From positions 30,352 to 94,351 of the forward strand of contig NZ_JJNZ01000065.1 in the NCBI RefSeq assembly GCF_000690055.1: 64,000 bases of DNA. Direction: 5' to 3'. Source of the DNA: Pseudoalteromonas fuliginea (lineage in GTDB: Bacteria; Pseudomonadota; Gammaproteobacteria; Enterobacterales; Alteromonadaceae). Below are positions 55,565-64,000 of the stretch, in pieces. Each line of letters opens with the position of its first letter. The first letter of the stretch is position 1. A program made the position numbers and the translations under genes. The notes under the pieces were generated by a model. That model did not search any database. It was not told where the DNA came from and worked only from the letters and a program-made list of their open reading frames with translations.

Positions 55565-55596
55565 TTATTAGGAGCTAGCCCCCTAGCCTCTAATAA
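55565..55596 (+). terminator. Hairpin after the wcaJ gene
   Basis: TTATTAGGAGCTAG and CTAGCCTCTAATAA form a 14-bp stem (two central mismatches) with loop CCCC, 3 bp after the stop. No T tract follows, so it is a weak terminator or a processing site before galU. Confidence 0.55.
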
Positions 55597-55705
55597 CTAA
55601 TTCCTACTTATCCGAGTTTATTGCATCTATTCAGTTTATATATAACTAGCGTTTGGTACGTTATTGTCAAATATAGATTTAATTATTTACAATAAAGGAC
55701 TACCT

Positions 55706-56596
55706 ATGAAAGCTGTAATTCCTGTTGCCGGCCTAGGCACTCGCATGTTGCCCATGACTAAAGCAATTCCAAAGGAAATGCTCCCTGTAGTTGATAAACC
55801 ACTAATTCAGTACATTGTAAATGAATGTGTTGCTGCCGGTATTAAAGAGATTGTTTTGGTAACCCACAGTTCAAAAAATGCGATTGAAAACCATTTTGAT
55901 ACCAGCTTTGAGTTAGAAGTAACACTCGAAAAGCGTGTTAAGCGCACACTACTTGAAGAAGTGCGCTCTATATGCCCTCCCGATGTAACGATTATGAGTG
56001 TACGTCAAGGTGAGGCCAAAGGCCTAGGGCATGCAATTTTATGTGCAAAGCCAATTGTAGGTAATAACGATTTTGTTGTGCTACTCCCTGATGTAATACT
56101 CGATGCCTACACGGCGAATCAAAAAACTGAAAACTTAGCCGCGATGATTAAGCGCTTTAACGAAACTCAAGCAAGCCAGATTATGCTAGAACCTGTGGCA
56201 GAGGAAGATGTAAGCAAGTACGGTATTGCTGATATTAACGGTGTTCAATTGGCCTCAGGTGAAAGCGAAAAAATTAGAGCCATGGTTGAAAAGCCAGCAA
56301 CGGATGCAGCCCCCTCAAACCTTGCGGTGGTTGGGCGTTATGTATTAAGTAAAAATATTTGGCCTTTACTTGCTAAAACGCATGCTGGTGCTGGTGGCGA
56401 AATACAACTTACCGATGCGATTGATGCGTTAATTATGCAAGAAACGGTAGAAGCATTCCATATGAGCGGGCGCTCGCACGACTGTGGCGACAAGTTAGGT
56501 TATTTAAAAGCGATTGTTGAGTACGGTATGCGTGACGCAAAGCTAGGAAAAGAGTTTGCTCAGCATTTAAATATGCTTATGAACGCAAAAAATTAA
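55706..56596 (+). CDS. galU: UTP-glucose-1-phosphate uridylyltransferase
   Basis: It makes UDP-glucose, the substrate of Ugd (58945) and of glucosyltransferases. The 296 residues have GLGTRMLPMTKAIPKEMLPVVDKP, VLLPDVILD, and CGDKLGYLKAIVEYG. I use ATG 55706 with AAAGGA 6 nt upstream; the in-frame upstream TTG (55664) adds residues unlike the family. A repeat array starts about 15 bp after the stop. Confidence 0.96.
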   Translation: MKAVIPVAGLGTRMLPMTKAIPKEMLPVVDKPLIQYIVNECVAAGIKEIVLVTHSSKNAIENHFDTSFELEVTLEKRVKRTLLEEVRSICPPDVTIMSVRQGEAKGLGHAILCAKPIVGNNDFVVLLPDVILDAYTANQKTENLAAMIKRFNETQASQIMLEPVAEEDVSKYGIADINGVQLASGESEKIRAMVEKPATDAAPSNLAVVGRYVLSKNIWPLLAKTHAGAGGEIQLTDAIDALIMQETVEAFHMSGRSHDCGDKLGYLKAIVEYGMRDAKLGKEFAQHLNMLMNAKN

Positions 56597-56611
56597 TAAT
56601 CTAGTGATTTT

Positions 56612-57190
56612 GTACGGTTTGGCGTATGTTGTAGGTGAGGTTTCACACCTCGCTTTTTGACACCAAAGCCACGTTACATGAGCGCGAAGTAAATTCGCAC
56701 CTCTGGGTTGGTGTATGTTGTAGGTTAGGTTTTACACCTCGCTTTTTAACATTAAAGCTATGGTATATGAGCGCGAAGTAAATTCGCACCTACGGGTTGG
56801 TGTATGTTGTAGGTGAGGTTTTACACCTCGCTTTTAAAACAGTCAAGCCACATACAAAGCGCGAAGTAAATTCGCACCTACGGTTTTGCGTATGTTGTAG
56901 GTGAGGTTTCACACCTCGCTTTTTGACACCCAAGCGACGTTACAAAGCGCGAAGTAAATTCGCACCTCTGGGTTGGTGTATGTGGTAGGTGAGGTTTTAC
57001 ACCTCGCTTTTTAACACCCAAGCCACGTTACAAAGCGCGAAGTAAATTCGCACCTACGGTTTGGCGTATACTGTAGGTGAGGTTTTACACCTCGCTTTTT
57101 AAACTTCCAAGCCACGTTACATGAGCGCGAAGTAAATTCGCACCTACGGGTTGGTGTATGTTGTAGGTGAGGTTTTACACCTCGCTTTTG
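56612..57190. repeat. REPIN-like tandem array A (six full units plus one left half)
   Basis: Units begin at 56631, 56720, 56809, 56897, 56985, 57073 and 57163 (period 88-90 bp). Each full unit has a left hairpin GAGGT-TTTAC-ACCTC within GTAGGTGAGG...CTCGC, a variable middle of about 28 bp (TTTTTAACACC...GCCACGTTAC), and a right hairpin GCGAA-GTAAA-TTCGC ending CACCTAC. The two halves are an imperfect inverted repeat, and the loops TTTAC and GTAAA are complementary. The last unit has only the left half. No coding frame. The layout matches REP doublets (REPINs); no RAYT transposase gene is in the window. Confidence 0.92.
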
Positions 57191-57250
57191 AAAAATTTAA
57201 GTTGTATCAGTGTCAAATCAACTAATACCTACTAAAATGTTAAATTAATC

Positions 57251-57283
57251 AAATCGTTGTTGTTAACTCAGCAGCGATTTTTT
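57251..57283 (+). terminator. Rho-independent terminator before wzi
   Basis: Stem AAATCGTTGTTG / CAGCAGCGATTT (12 pairs, two G-T) with loop TTAACT runs into a six-T tract. It would end transcripts from galU through array A. Confidence 0.8.
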
Positions 57284-57327
57284 ATTATGTACGTATTACC
57301 TAGAACATAACAATAAATGGAATAAAA

Positions 57328-58776
57328 ATGCTAAAAAAATTACCCGTATTAATAGGATTGATGTTTAGTTCTCAGGTTCTAGCAAATGGTGTATCAGCTT
57401 ATTTACCTTTAAAACAGAATCCTCAATTAGAGCACCTAGTTGAAAAGTTGCTAGTAGTTGGCGATAACGCCCATATGATGAGTAAACCTTATAAAACGTC
57501 TGAAGTATTAAGGGTATTAAAATCTATTGAGCATAGCTACCCAAGCTTATATCAAAAGTTATTTAATGAATTGGCTCTTTACAAGCAATCAGATGCAGTA
57601 ACTTATGCTAAAGCAACGCTTGCTTATGGTAATGAATCTAAATCAATCCCTAACCAACGTGGCCAAAAGGTTGATACGTATTTAAAGCTAGAGGCCGGTG
57701 GATTTGCTAATTTTGGTAATCACTTTGGTGTAAGTGTTGCAGGTATTGCTAACGAAGATAACCTACTACCTACTCAAAGTTTTGTTTATTTTGGTAACGA
57801 ATACGCGCAAGTTGACATAGGTTACCGTGAGCATTGGTACTCACCGTTTAACGATAGTGCAATGATTTTAAGTACCAATGCTAAAATACTTCCTTCAATA
57901 AGTATTAGTAATGTAAAACCCATTACCGATTTTGATATACGCTACGACTTGTTTTATATGAAAATGAAAACAGATCCTGCCATTAATTCAGGTAAAGACC
58001 TTGGTAAAAAAGTACCAGGCAAACCTAATTTAGCAGCAGCGCATTTAAGTTTTTCGCCTTTTTCTGGTTTAACTCTTGGCGTTAATCGTTTATTACAATT
58101 TGGTGGTGGTGATCGTTCAGTAAGCTTAAAAGGTTTTACCGAAGCCTTTTTTTTACCGGGTGGTAACGATAATGTAAATGCAGAAGAAATCCAAAAATAT
58201 GGCCCTAACTATGAGGTAGGCGACCAATTAGCTTCACTAAGTTTTGATTATAAAGCGGCATGGTTTGACATGCCGTTTAGTTTTTACGGAGATATAGGAG
58301 CTGAAGATACTCAAGGAGGACGACGGAATAACGCTTATAATTTTGGTTTATATTTACCTTACTTAAGCGAAAACCATAGCCTAAGGCTTGAGAATAATCG
58401 ATGGCAAGAAGGTTGGTATTACAACCACCTTTACTCACTTGGTAACTCAATTGATGGCCAGGTTTTAGGTCACTGGGCGGGTAATGAACGTGGATTGAAT
58501 CACCAGCCAGCTGCTGAAAGCCAGTCAATCAATTGGGTATGGAAATATAGCGCAACAAGAAGTATTGATACCACTATTCGCCGTATTGAAAATGGTTTAG
58601 ACCAGATTAGGAATAATGCAGGCATCTTGCCAGAGACCCCGTATACCATAGGCTTTGAGTTAGAAACACGTTATACCCAGCAGTTGCAAGATGGCTATTG
58701 GGGTTTAGAGTTATATACAGGTAAAACAGTGTTCGATGATAACTTTTTTAGGCTTAGTGCTTTTTATGGATGGTAA
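57328..58776 (+). CDS. wzi: Wzi-family capsule assembly outer-membrane protein
   Basis: The 482 residues (E. coli Wzi 479) have a signal peptide ending QVLA (about 19), an N-terminal helical bundle (LVEKLLVVGDNAHMMSKPYKTSEVLRVL near 35-65) and a beta barrel (DIGYREHWYSPFNDSAMILS, GDIGAEDTQGG, final FRLSAFYGW). Wzi binds the exported polymer at the cell surface. It has its own terminator-bounded unit but lies next to locus 2, whose Wza/Wzc system it would serve. Confidence 0.92.
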   Translation: MLKKLPVLIGLMFSSQVLANGVSAYLPLKQNPQLEHLVEKLLVVGDNAHMMSKPYKTSEVLRVLKSIEHSYPSLYQKLFNELALYKQSDAVTYAKATLAYGNESKSIPNQRGQKVDTYLKLEAGGFANFGNHFGVSVAGIANEDNLLPTQSFVYFGNEYAQVDIGYREHWYSPFNDSAMILSTNAKILPSISISNVKPITDFDIRYDLFYMKMKTDPAINSGKDLGKKVPGKPNLAAAHLSFSPFSGLTLGVNRLLQFGGGDRSVSLKGFTEAFFLPGGNDNVNAEEIQKYGPNYEVGDQLASLSFDYKAAWFDMPFSFYGDIGAEDTQGGRRNNAYNFGLYLPYLSENHSLRLENNRWQEGWYYNHLYSLGNSIDGQVLGHWAGNERGLNHQPAAESQSINWVWKYSATRSIDTTIRRIENGLDQIRNNAGILPETPYTIGFELETRYTQQLQDGYWGLELYTGKTVFDDNFFRLSAFYGW

Positions 58777-58944
58777 AAATAATCATGTAATTGATGATTC
58801 TATTTCGAGGCACTAGCTTTTTGCGTTAAGCTTATTGTTTAATTTTATACTAAACTCTAAAAATAATTTTGATGATTTTTAACTTGCGTTAGTTTTTTAG
58901 CGTATTTTGAAACATTCGTTTATTTATTTGCGCGAAGGGTTTAT

Positions 58945-60111
58945 ATGAAAATTACAGTAGTAGGTACGGGCTATGTTGGCCTTTCTAACGCTATGTTATT
59001 AGCGCAACATAATGAAGTGGTTGCGCTCGATATTGATGAGCAAAAAATAGCGCTTTTAAAGAAGAAGCAGTCGCCTATTGTTGATATCGAAATTAGTGAT
59101 TTTTTAACACGTAATGACTTAAATTTTACAGTGACTACCGATAAAGTAGCCGCTTACAAAAATGCAGATTTTATAATTATTGCAACACCTACCGATTACG
59201 ATGTCGAAAATAATTACTTTAATACAAGCTCAGTAGAAGCTGTGATTAAAGATGCAATGGCGCACAATAAAACTGCTGTAATGATAATTAAGTCTACAGT
59301 GCCTGTAGGGTTTACTCATGGTATTAAAGATAAGTTAGGTGTTGATAATTTAATATTTTCACCAGAGTTTTTGCGTGAAGGTAGAGCACTACACGATAAT
59401 TTATATCCATCACGCATTGTAGTGGGTGAGCAAAGTGAGCGTGCAAGTGTGTTTGCTAACTTACTTAAGCAAGGCGCTATAAAAAAAGATATTGAAGTAT
59501 TGTTTACTGACTCTACAGAAGCTGAAGCAATTAAATTATTTTCAAACACTTACTTAGCAATGCGCGTAGCTTACTTTAACGAGTTAGATAGCTACGCAGA
59601 AACACATGGTTTGAATAGTAAGCAAATTATACAAGGTGTTAGTTTAGACCCACGTATAGGTAACTATTATAATAACCCATCGTTTGGATATGGTGGTTAC
59701 TGTTTACCAAAAGATACCAAACAACTTAGAGCAAATTATGCATCGGTTCCTAATAATATAATAGGTGCAATTGTTGATGCCAACACAACGCGAAAAGACT
59801 TTATTGCTGATTCAATCATTAAACGCAGCCCTAAAGTGGTTGGTGTTTACCGCTTAGTTATGAAAGCAGGGTCTGATAATTTTAGGGCTTCAGCCATTCA
59901 AGGCATTATGGAGCGCATTAAAGCCAAAGGTATTGAGGTTGTAGTTTACGAACCAGTGTTACAAGAAAGTGAATTTTTTCATTCTCGCGTAATCAAAGAT
60001 TTAAATGAATTTAAACGCATCTCTGATGTTGTTGTATCTAACCGCATGGTTAAAGAGCTTAGTGATATTACTGACAAAGTGTATACACGAGATTTGTTTG
60101 GTAGTGATTAA
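58945..60111 (+). CDS. ugd: UDP-glucose 6-dehydrogenase
   Basis: It oxidises UDP-Glc to UDP-GlcA. The 388 residues equal E. coli Ugd. Motifs are GTGYVGLSNAMLLAQHNEV, KSTVPVGFTHGI, SPEFLREGRALHDNLYPSR and catalytic Cys in FGYGGYCLPKDTKQL (about residue 253). It follows wzi after 168 bp and is followed 3 bp later by dispersed repeat copy B. Confidence 0.97.
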   Translation: MKITVVGTGYVGLSNAMLLAQHNEVVALDIDEQKIALLKKKQSPIVDIEISDFLTRNDLNFTVTTDKVAAYKNADFIIIATPTDYDVENNYFNTSSVEAVIKDAMAHNKTAVMIIKSTVPVGFTHGIKDKLGVDNLIFSPEFLREGRALHDNLYPSRIVVGEQSERASVFANLLKQGAIKKDIEVLFTDSTEAEAIKLFSNTYLAMRVAYFNELDSYAETHGLNSKQIIQGVSLDPRIGNYYNNPSFGYGGYCLPKDTKQLRANYASVPNNIIGAIVDANTTRKDFIADSIIKRSPKVVGVYRLVMKAGSDNFRASAIQGIMERIKAKGIEVVVYEPVLQESEFFHSRVIKDLNEFKRISDVVVSNRMVKELSDITDKVYTRDLFGSD

Positions 60112-60113
60112 GC

Positions 60114-60330
60114 TAGGCCTGTTTATTTTTTGAGGCTGAATTTACTGCCTTTTGGGTTTGTTCTAAAGGTGGTTTACTCTTTGTTGCTCGGTTTTTACTT
60201 ATTCTTATATAGATGTAAACCAGTAGTGTAACGCAGGAGCAGTTACCGAGACCACTAGGTTACAAACCTAGTGTCGCGATTTAATCACCTCTAGGTAGAA
60301 TAAATTTTAATCTTGAAAGTTCAACAGACC
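60114..60330 (-). repeat. Dispersed repeat, copy B (inverted relative to copy A)
   Basis: The reverse complement aligns along its length with 5198-5427, including the CTCGGTAACTGCTCCTGCGT core. In this copy CACTAGGTT-TGT-AACCTAGTG forms a perfect 9-bp hairpin (60252-60272 region); copy A keeps only part of that pairing. No coding frame is conserved between the copies. Confidence 0.75.
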
Positions 60331-60556
60331 TCTATATTTAAAATAAATAATCTGGAATCTAATTTTAACCCCGATTTTAGGTGAATTTTTAATTCATCAT
60401 TTTTAGGAGCGATTTTTATCTTGCCCTTTAAATTAGTTCTTTTGTATTGGTTACATTAAAAATTGTTGAATAACTCTGCCTTTAAAGGTGGTTTACATAA
60501 AAGTGTCATAAATAGTTAATACTCTAAGCGCGCACTCACTATTGGAGCTAAGATTT
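60331..60556. other. Intergenic region before the chemotaxis receptor, with a partial repeat end
   Basis: AT-rich and without a gene. At 60467-60496 a truncated second copy of one repeat end occurs: TGAATAACTCTGCC and TAAAGGTGGTTTAC match 60137-60177 inside copy B, with about 12 bp missing between them. A small TGAATT/AATTCA hairpin lies at 60382-60396. Confidence 0.5.
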
Positions 60557-62488
60557 ATGCGCGTGTCATCTATCACCCGGTTACTGGCTATATTATTGGC
60601 TTTGGCGAGTATTTTATTAGGCTTTACCTTATTTTGGGCAAGCCAAACTTTACTTAAGCTAGAGCAGCAAAATACCGCATACAGCCAACTCAAAAATACT
60701 ATTTTAGTTGATTTAGCCGGTTATTTAGGGCGTTACTTAGACCAAGGTGACAACCAATATTTAAATCAAGCCTCTACTTTAATTAACAATGTTAAAGTTA
60801 ATCAATTATCTATATTGCCAAGTGAGTTAAGCACAACGCTTGAACAGCAATTAACGAACCTCAACAATGACATAAATGGCAAATACCGTGCACTTGGTAA
60901 GCTTTCGGGTAACGAAACCGCACTACTTGATAACGCGCTTAGGCAAATGGCAGGCTCAGCATCAACATTAATTAGCTATGCTAAAAAAGCACCGAAGCAA
61001 AATAACCATGCGCTAATGTATTACTCTCTGGCGAGTGATTATTACACTGAAGTAATTAATTTATCTTTATTTACCTATCAACTTATTGTTCAGTACGATA
61101 AAAACACAGAACAAAGCTTGCAACAAAGCATCGTAAATTTAAATAAATTAGCACAAGCTATTGAGCAGCTTCCTAATTTAGGCGTTATGAGTGCCGTTGA
61201 CGAAGACGCTCTATTTATTGATGAAGAAGCCGAAGACCTTGGCGACGAAATAAAGTCAGAGCTTGTCAGTTGGCCTAATCGTTATCCGCGTGATTTAGCA
61301 AGTACTCTTGAGCAAACTCAGTTACGAGAAAATGGCTCTAATACGTTACGCTCACAAATTAGTGCACTTTCAAATACGGTTATTAATGCAGAGCAGGCGC
61401 TTAAGGCGGAGCAAGATAATTTAAAGCAGCAAGTACTTTGGGTATTTTGTGTTGCAATAGGTACGTTGGTTATATTGGCTGCGAGCGTTTATTTTGTACA
61501 ACGTAATCAAGTACTAAACCCGCTTAGGCAATTGCGAGATGGCTTTGCTTTTTTAATTGAAAGTAATGAGCTTAAGAGTATTGAAAGTAAAAATTCAAAA
61601 ACTGAGATTGGTGAGATTGCGCAGTTTTTTAATCAACTCATCGATAGGCAGCGAACTGAAGCGCAAGAGCGGGCACAAATGCTAAAGGTGGTTAACAGTT
61701 TTATGCAGCAAATGAGCGAAAACTTATACACTATTAGTCAACAAGCATCGCTTAGCTATGGGCAAGTAGAACAAAATCAAAACTTATTAAGCGACATTCA
61801 ACGTATTGGCGAGCAGGTAAATGATATTAATGCACAGGTGGCCGATAACGCACAAAGTACATTTACTGCAATGGAGCAAAGCTTGGGCTTTTCAGCAAAT
61901 ATGTTAGATGCCAGTTCTGATACGCAAGTGCGTGTAGAACAAGGAATGCAAAGCATACAAGAGTTACTAACAGGTGTTGATGGAGTGGGTAAAATTATTG
62001 AGGTTATTCGTAATATTGCCGATCAAACTAACCTTTTAGCCCTAAATGCAGCGATTGAATCAGCGCGTGCAGGAGAGCACGGACGTGGCTTTGCTGTGGT
62101 GGCTGATGAAGTAAGGCAGTTAGCGCGGCAAACACAAGGATCGCTTAGCGATATAAACGATCAACTAAGCTTGTTAACTGAAAACTCGCGAGTGGTGTCT
62201 ACGCAAATATCAGCATTGGCCAACGGTGCACAGTCGCAAACACAAAATGCTCAAGAGCTAAAACTAAACTCCGAAGGGGTAGCTAGTAATGCTCAAAGTG
62301 CAAACAGCGTTGCTTTTGAGGCAATGGAACTGGCAAAGCAACAAAGTAGCTTACTCGACAATTTTAGTAAATCAATGCAAAGCATGAAAGGGCAAGTGAG
62401 TGAATCAAGTTTACTTGTTGATGATATTCGTAATCAGTTACAGCAGCAAATGCAAACAATAAAAGGTAGCTTGGGCCTTAAAAAATAA
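60557..62488 (+). CDS. Methyl-accepting chemotaxis protein
   Basis: The 643-residue inner-membrane receptor has TM1 (about 8-28), a periplasmic helical sensor domain of about 270 residues with an acidic segment near 220-235, TM2 (about 297-317), a HAMP-like linker and a signalling coiled coil. The hairpin tip is conserved: IRNIADQTNLLALNAAIESARAGEHGRGFAVVADEVR is split here at about 487-523. No CheR-binding pentapeptide is at the C-terminus. The ligand is unknown. I use ATG 60557 (GGAG upstream) over TTG 60542. Confidence 0.93.
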   Translation: MRVSSITRLLAILLALASILLGFTLFWASQTLLKLEQQNTAYSQLKNTILVDLAGYLGRYLDQGDNQYLNQASTLINNVKVNQLSILPSELSTTLEQQLTNLNNDINGKYRALGKLSGNETALLDNALRQMAGSASTLISYAKKAPKQNNHALMYYSLASDYYTEVINLSLFTYQLIVQYDKNTEQSLQQSIVNLNKLAQAIEQLPNLGVMSAVDEDALFIDEEAEDLGDEIKSELVSWPNRYPRDLASTLEQTQLRENGSNTLRSQISALSNTVINAEQALKAEQDNLKQQVLWVFCVAIGTLVILAASVYFVQRNQVLNPLRQLRDGFAFLIESNELKSIESKNSKTEIGEIAQFFNQLIDRQRTEAQERAQMLKVVNSFMQQMSENLYTISQQASLSYGQVEQNQNLLSDIQRIGEQVNDINAQVADNAQSTFTAMEQSLGFSANMLDASSDTQVRVEQGMQSIQELLTGVDGVGKIIEVIRNIADQTNLLALNAAIESARAGEHGRGFAVVADEVRQLARQTQGSLSDINDQLSLLTENSRVVSTQISALANGAQSQTQNAQELKLNSEGVASNAQSANSVAFEAMELAKQQSSLLDNFSKSMQSMKGQVSESSLLVDDIRNQLQQQMQTIKGSLGLKK

Positions 62489-62563
62489 ACAAAGCTGTAT
62501 GTTAGCCGCATTAAGCGATAAGCTAAAAATTCATTACGTTTCAATATTTTTTAAGGATTTATT

Positions 62564-63037
62564 ATGATTGAACAAGGCCAAACGTTACCGGCTGTAACAC
62601 TTACGCAATTAACTAACGACGGCATGCAAACATTGACGAACAGTGAGTTATTTGAAGGTAAGAAAGTTGTGCTGTTTGCTGTGCCAGGCGCGTTTACACC
62701 AACCTGTTCAAATGCTCATTTACCAGAATTTATTACCCTCGCTGATAAAATTAAAGCAAAAGGTATTGACGCTATTTACTGTGTATCAGTTAACGATGCA
62801 TTTGTTATGAAAGCATGGGGCGATTCACAAAACGCACAAGAAATTGCCATGCTTGCCGATGGTGATGCAAGCTTTACTAAGGCATTAGGCCTTGATAAAG
62901 ACACCGCTGGCTTTGGCGGTATACGTTCTTCACGTTACGCAATGATTGTTGATAACTCGGTAGTAACCGGTTTGTTTGTAGAACAAGATAAAGAATTTGC
63001 AGTAAGCCGCGCAGAATACGTTTTAGAAAACCTTTAA
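62564..63037 (+). CDS. Peroxiredoxin, Prx5/AhpE-like redoxin family
   Basis: The 157-residue cytoplasmic thiol peroxidase reduces hydrogen peroxide or alkyl peroxides, probably with glutathione or thioredoxin. The peroxidatic Cys is in VPGAFTPTCSNAHLPEF (about residue 49) and DKDTAGFGGIRSSRYAMIVD is the Prx5-type C-terminal region. AAGGA precedes the ATG. The stop codon directly abuts repeat array B. Confidence 0.94.
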   Translation: MIEQGQTLPAVTLTQLTNDGMQTLTNSELFEGKKVVLFAVPGAFTPTCSNAHLPEFITLADKIKAKGIDAIYCVSVNDAFVMKAWGDSQNAQEIAMLADGDASFTKALGLDKDTAGFGGIRSSRYAMIVDNSVVTGLFVEQDKEFAVSRAEYVLENL

Positions 63038-64000
63038 GCGCGAAGTAAATTCGCACCTACGGTTTGGCATATGTTGTAGGTGAGGTTTTACACCTCGCTT
63101 TTTAAACACCAAAGCCACGTTACAAAGCGCGAAGTAAATTCGCACCTACGGGTTGGTGTATGTTGTAGGTGAGGTTTTACACCTCGCTTTTTAAACTCCC
63201 AAGCCACGTTACAAAGCGCGAAGTAAATTCGCACCTACGGTTTGGCATATGTGTAGGTGAGGTTTTACACCTCGCTTTTTAAACACCAAAGCCACGTGAT
63301 ATGAGCGCGAAGTAAATTCGAATCTACGGGTTGGTGTATGTGTAGGTGAGGTTTTACACCTCGCTTTTTAAATATTAAAGCCACGTTACAAAGCGCGAAG
63401 TAAATTCGCACCTACGGTTTGGTGTATGTGTAGGTGAGGTTTTACACCTCGCTTTTTAACATTAAAGCCACGTGATATAAGCGCGAAGTAAATTCGCACC
63501 TACGGTTTGGTGCATGTTGTAGGTGAGGTTTTACACCTCGCTTTTTAAACATTAAAGCCAGGTTACAAAGCGCGAAGTAAATTCGCACCTACGGGTTGGT
63601 GTATATTGTAGGTGAGGCTTTACACCTCGCTTTTTAAACACCTAAGCCACGTTACAAAGCGCGAAATAAATTCGCACCTACGGGTTGGTGTATGTGTAGG
63701 TGAGGTTTTACACCTCGCTTTTTAACATTAAAGCCACGTGATATGAGCGCGAAATAAATTTGTACCTACGGTTTAGCGTATGTTGTAGGTGAGGTTTTAT
63801 ACCTCACTTTTATACATTAGAGCTGTGGTGATATGAGCGCGAAGTAAATTCGCACCTACGATTTGGCGTATGTTGTAGGTGAGGTTTCACACCTCGCTTT
63901 TTAAACACCAAAGCCACGTGATATGAGCGCGAAGTAAATTCGCACCTACGGGTTGGCGTATGTTGTAGGTGAGGTTTCACACCTCGCTTTTTACTTTATG
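63038..64000. repeat. REPIN-like tandem array B (ten full units plus partial ends)
   Basis: The array starts with a right half (GCGCGAAGTAAATTCGCACC) directly after the peroxiredoxin stop. Units then begin at 63076, 63165, 63253, 63342, 63430, 63519, 63608, 63696, 63785, 63875 and 63965; the last is cut by the window edge. The period is 88-90 bp and the orientation is the same as array A. Copies differ by scattered substitutions (for example TTCGAATC at one right half and TTTGTACC at another), so they are not all freshly duplicated. Confidence 0.92.

Noticed and set aside
56612..64000. CRISPR array
   Set aside because: The 88-90 bp period is made of the repeat itself with no unique spacers, and no cas genes are present.

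Overview
The window looks like part of the chromosome of a marine gammaproteobacterium, most likely Pseudoalteromonas or a close Alteromonadales relative. This is inferred from the AT-rich composition, the gammaproteobacterial surface-polysaccharide genes (WecB/WecC, RmlA/B, TviB/TviC, Wza-Wzb-Wzc, Wzi) and the dispersed and REP-like repeats. No 16S gene or other decisive marker is present.

Layout. (1) 1-5150, minus strand: a three-gene operon encoding a TPR/outer-membrane beta-barrel protein that resembles the surface lipoprotein assembly modifiers (Slam), a periplasmic FecR-domain protein, and a very long lipoprotein of cadherin-like repeats that runs off the left edge. (2) 5.2-8.0 kb: a dispersed repeat, a tRNA-His gene with its promoter, an MscS channel, and a DUF481 outer-membrane protein closed by an intrinsic terminator. 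(3) 8.07-39.9 kb: polysaccharide locus 1. It holds a six-SLBB export protein, Wzz, ManNAcA synthesis (wecB, wecC), UDP-GalNAc/GalNAcA synthesis (tviB, tviC), a dTDP-amino-sugar cassette (rmlB, rmlA, aminotransferase, WbqC, aminotransferase-like, GNAT), Wzx, glycosyltransferases, an AsnB-type amidotransferase, Wzy, a decayed acetyltransferase, a bi-domain oxidoreductase with a heparinase-fold protein, WbuB, and a PglC-D-E-F-like diacetylbacillosamine block. (4) 40.4-56.6 kb: polysaccharide locus 2. It holds wza-wzb-wzc behind a leader of about 540 nt, a second wecB/wecC pair, a second Wzx and Wzy, a CapK-like adenylating enzyme, an alpha/alpha-barrel protein, a WecG/TagA transferase, a WcaJ-type initiating transferase broken by one frameshift, and galU. 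(5) 56.6-64 kb: wzi, ugd, a chemotaxis receptor and a peroxiredoxin, with long tandem arrays of an 88-90 bp REPIN-like unit on both sides.

How it works together (inference). Locus 1 has its own initiating transferase (PglC-like), flippase, polymerase and Wzz and would make an O-antigen-like or capsular polymer containing aminuronic acids, a 4-amino-4,6-dideoxyhexose and a bacillosamine-type first sugar. Locus 2 is a group-1-capsule-like export and assembly system, with GalU and Ugd supplying UDP-Glc and UDP-GlcA, and Wzi anchoring the polymer at the surface. Its own initiating transferase looks inactive as sequenced.

The least explained features are the two REPIN arrays, whose hairpin loops are mutually complementary; an inverted pair of about 220-230 bp repeats enclosing the whole polysaccharide region; three tandem hairpins with compensatory base changes between the SLBB and wzz genes; and the Slam-like/FecR/cadherin-lipoprotein operon.
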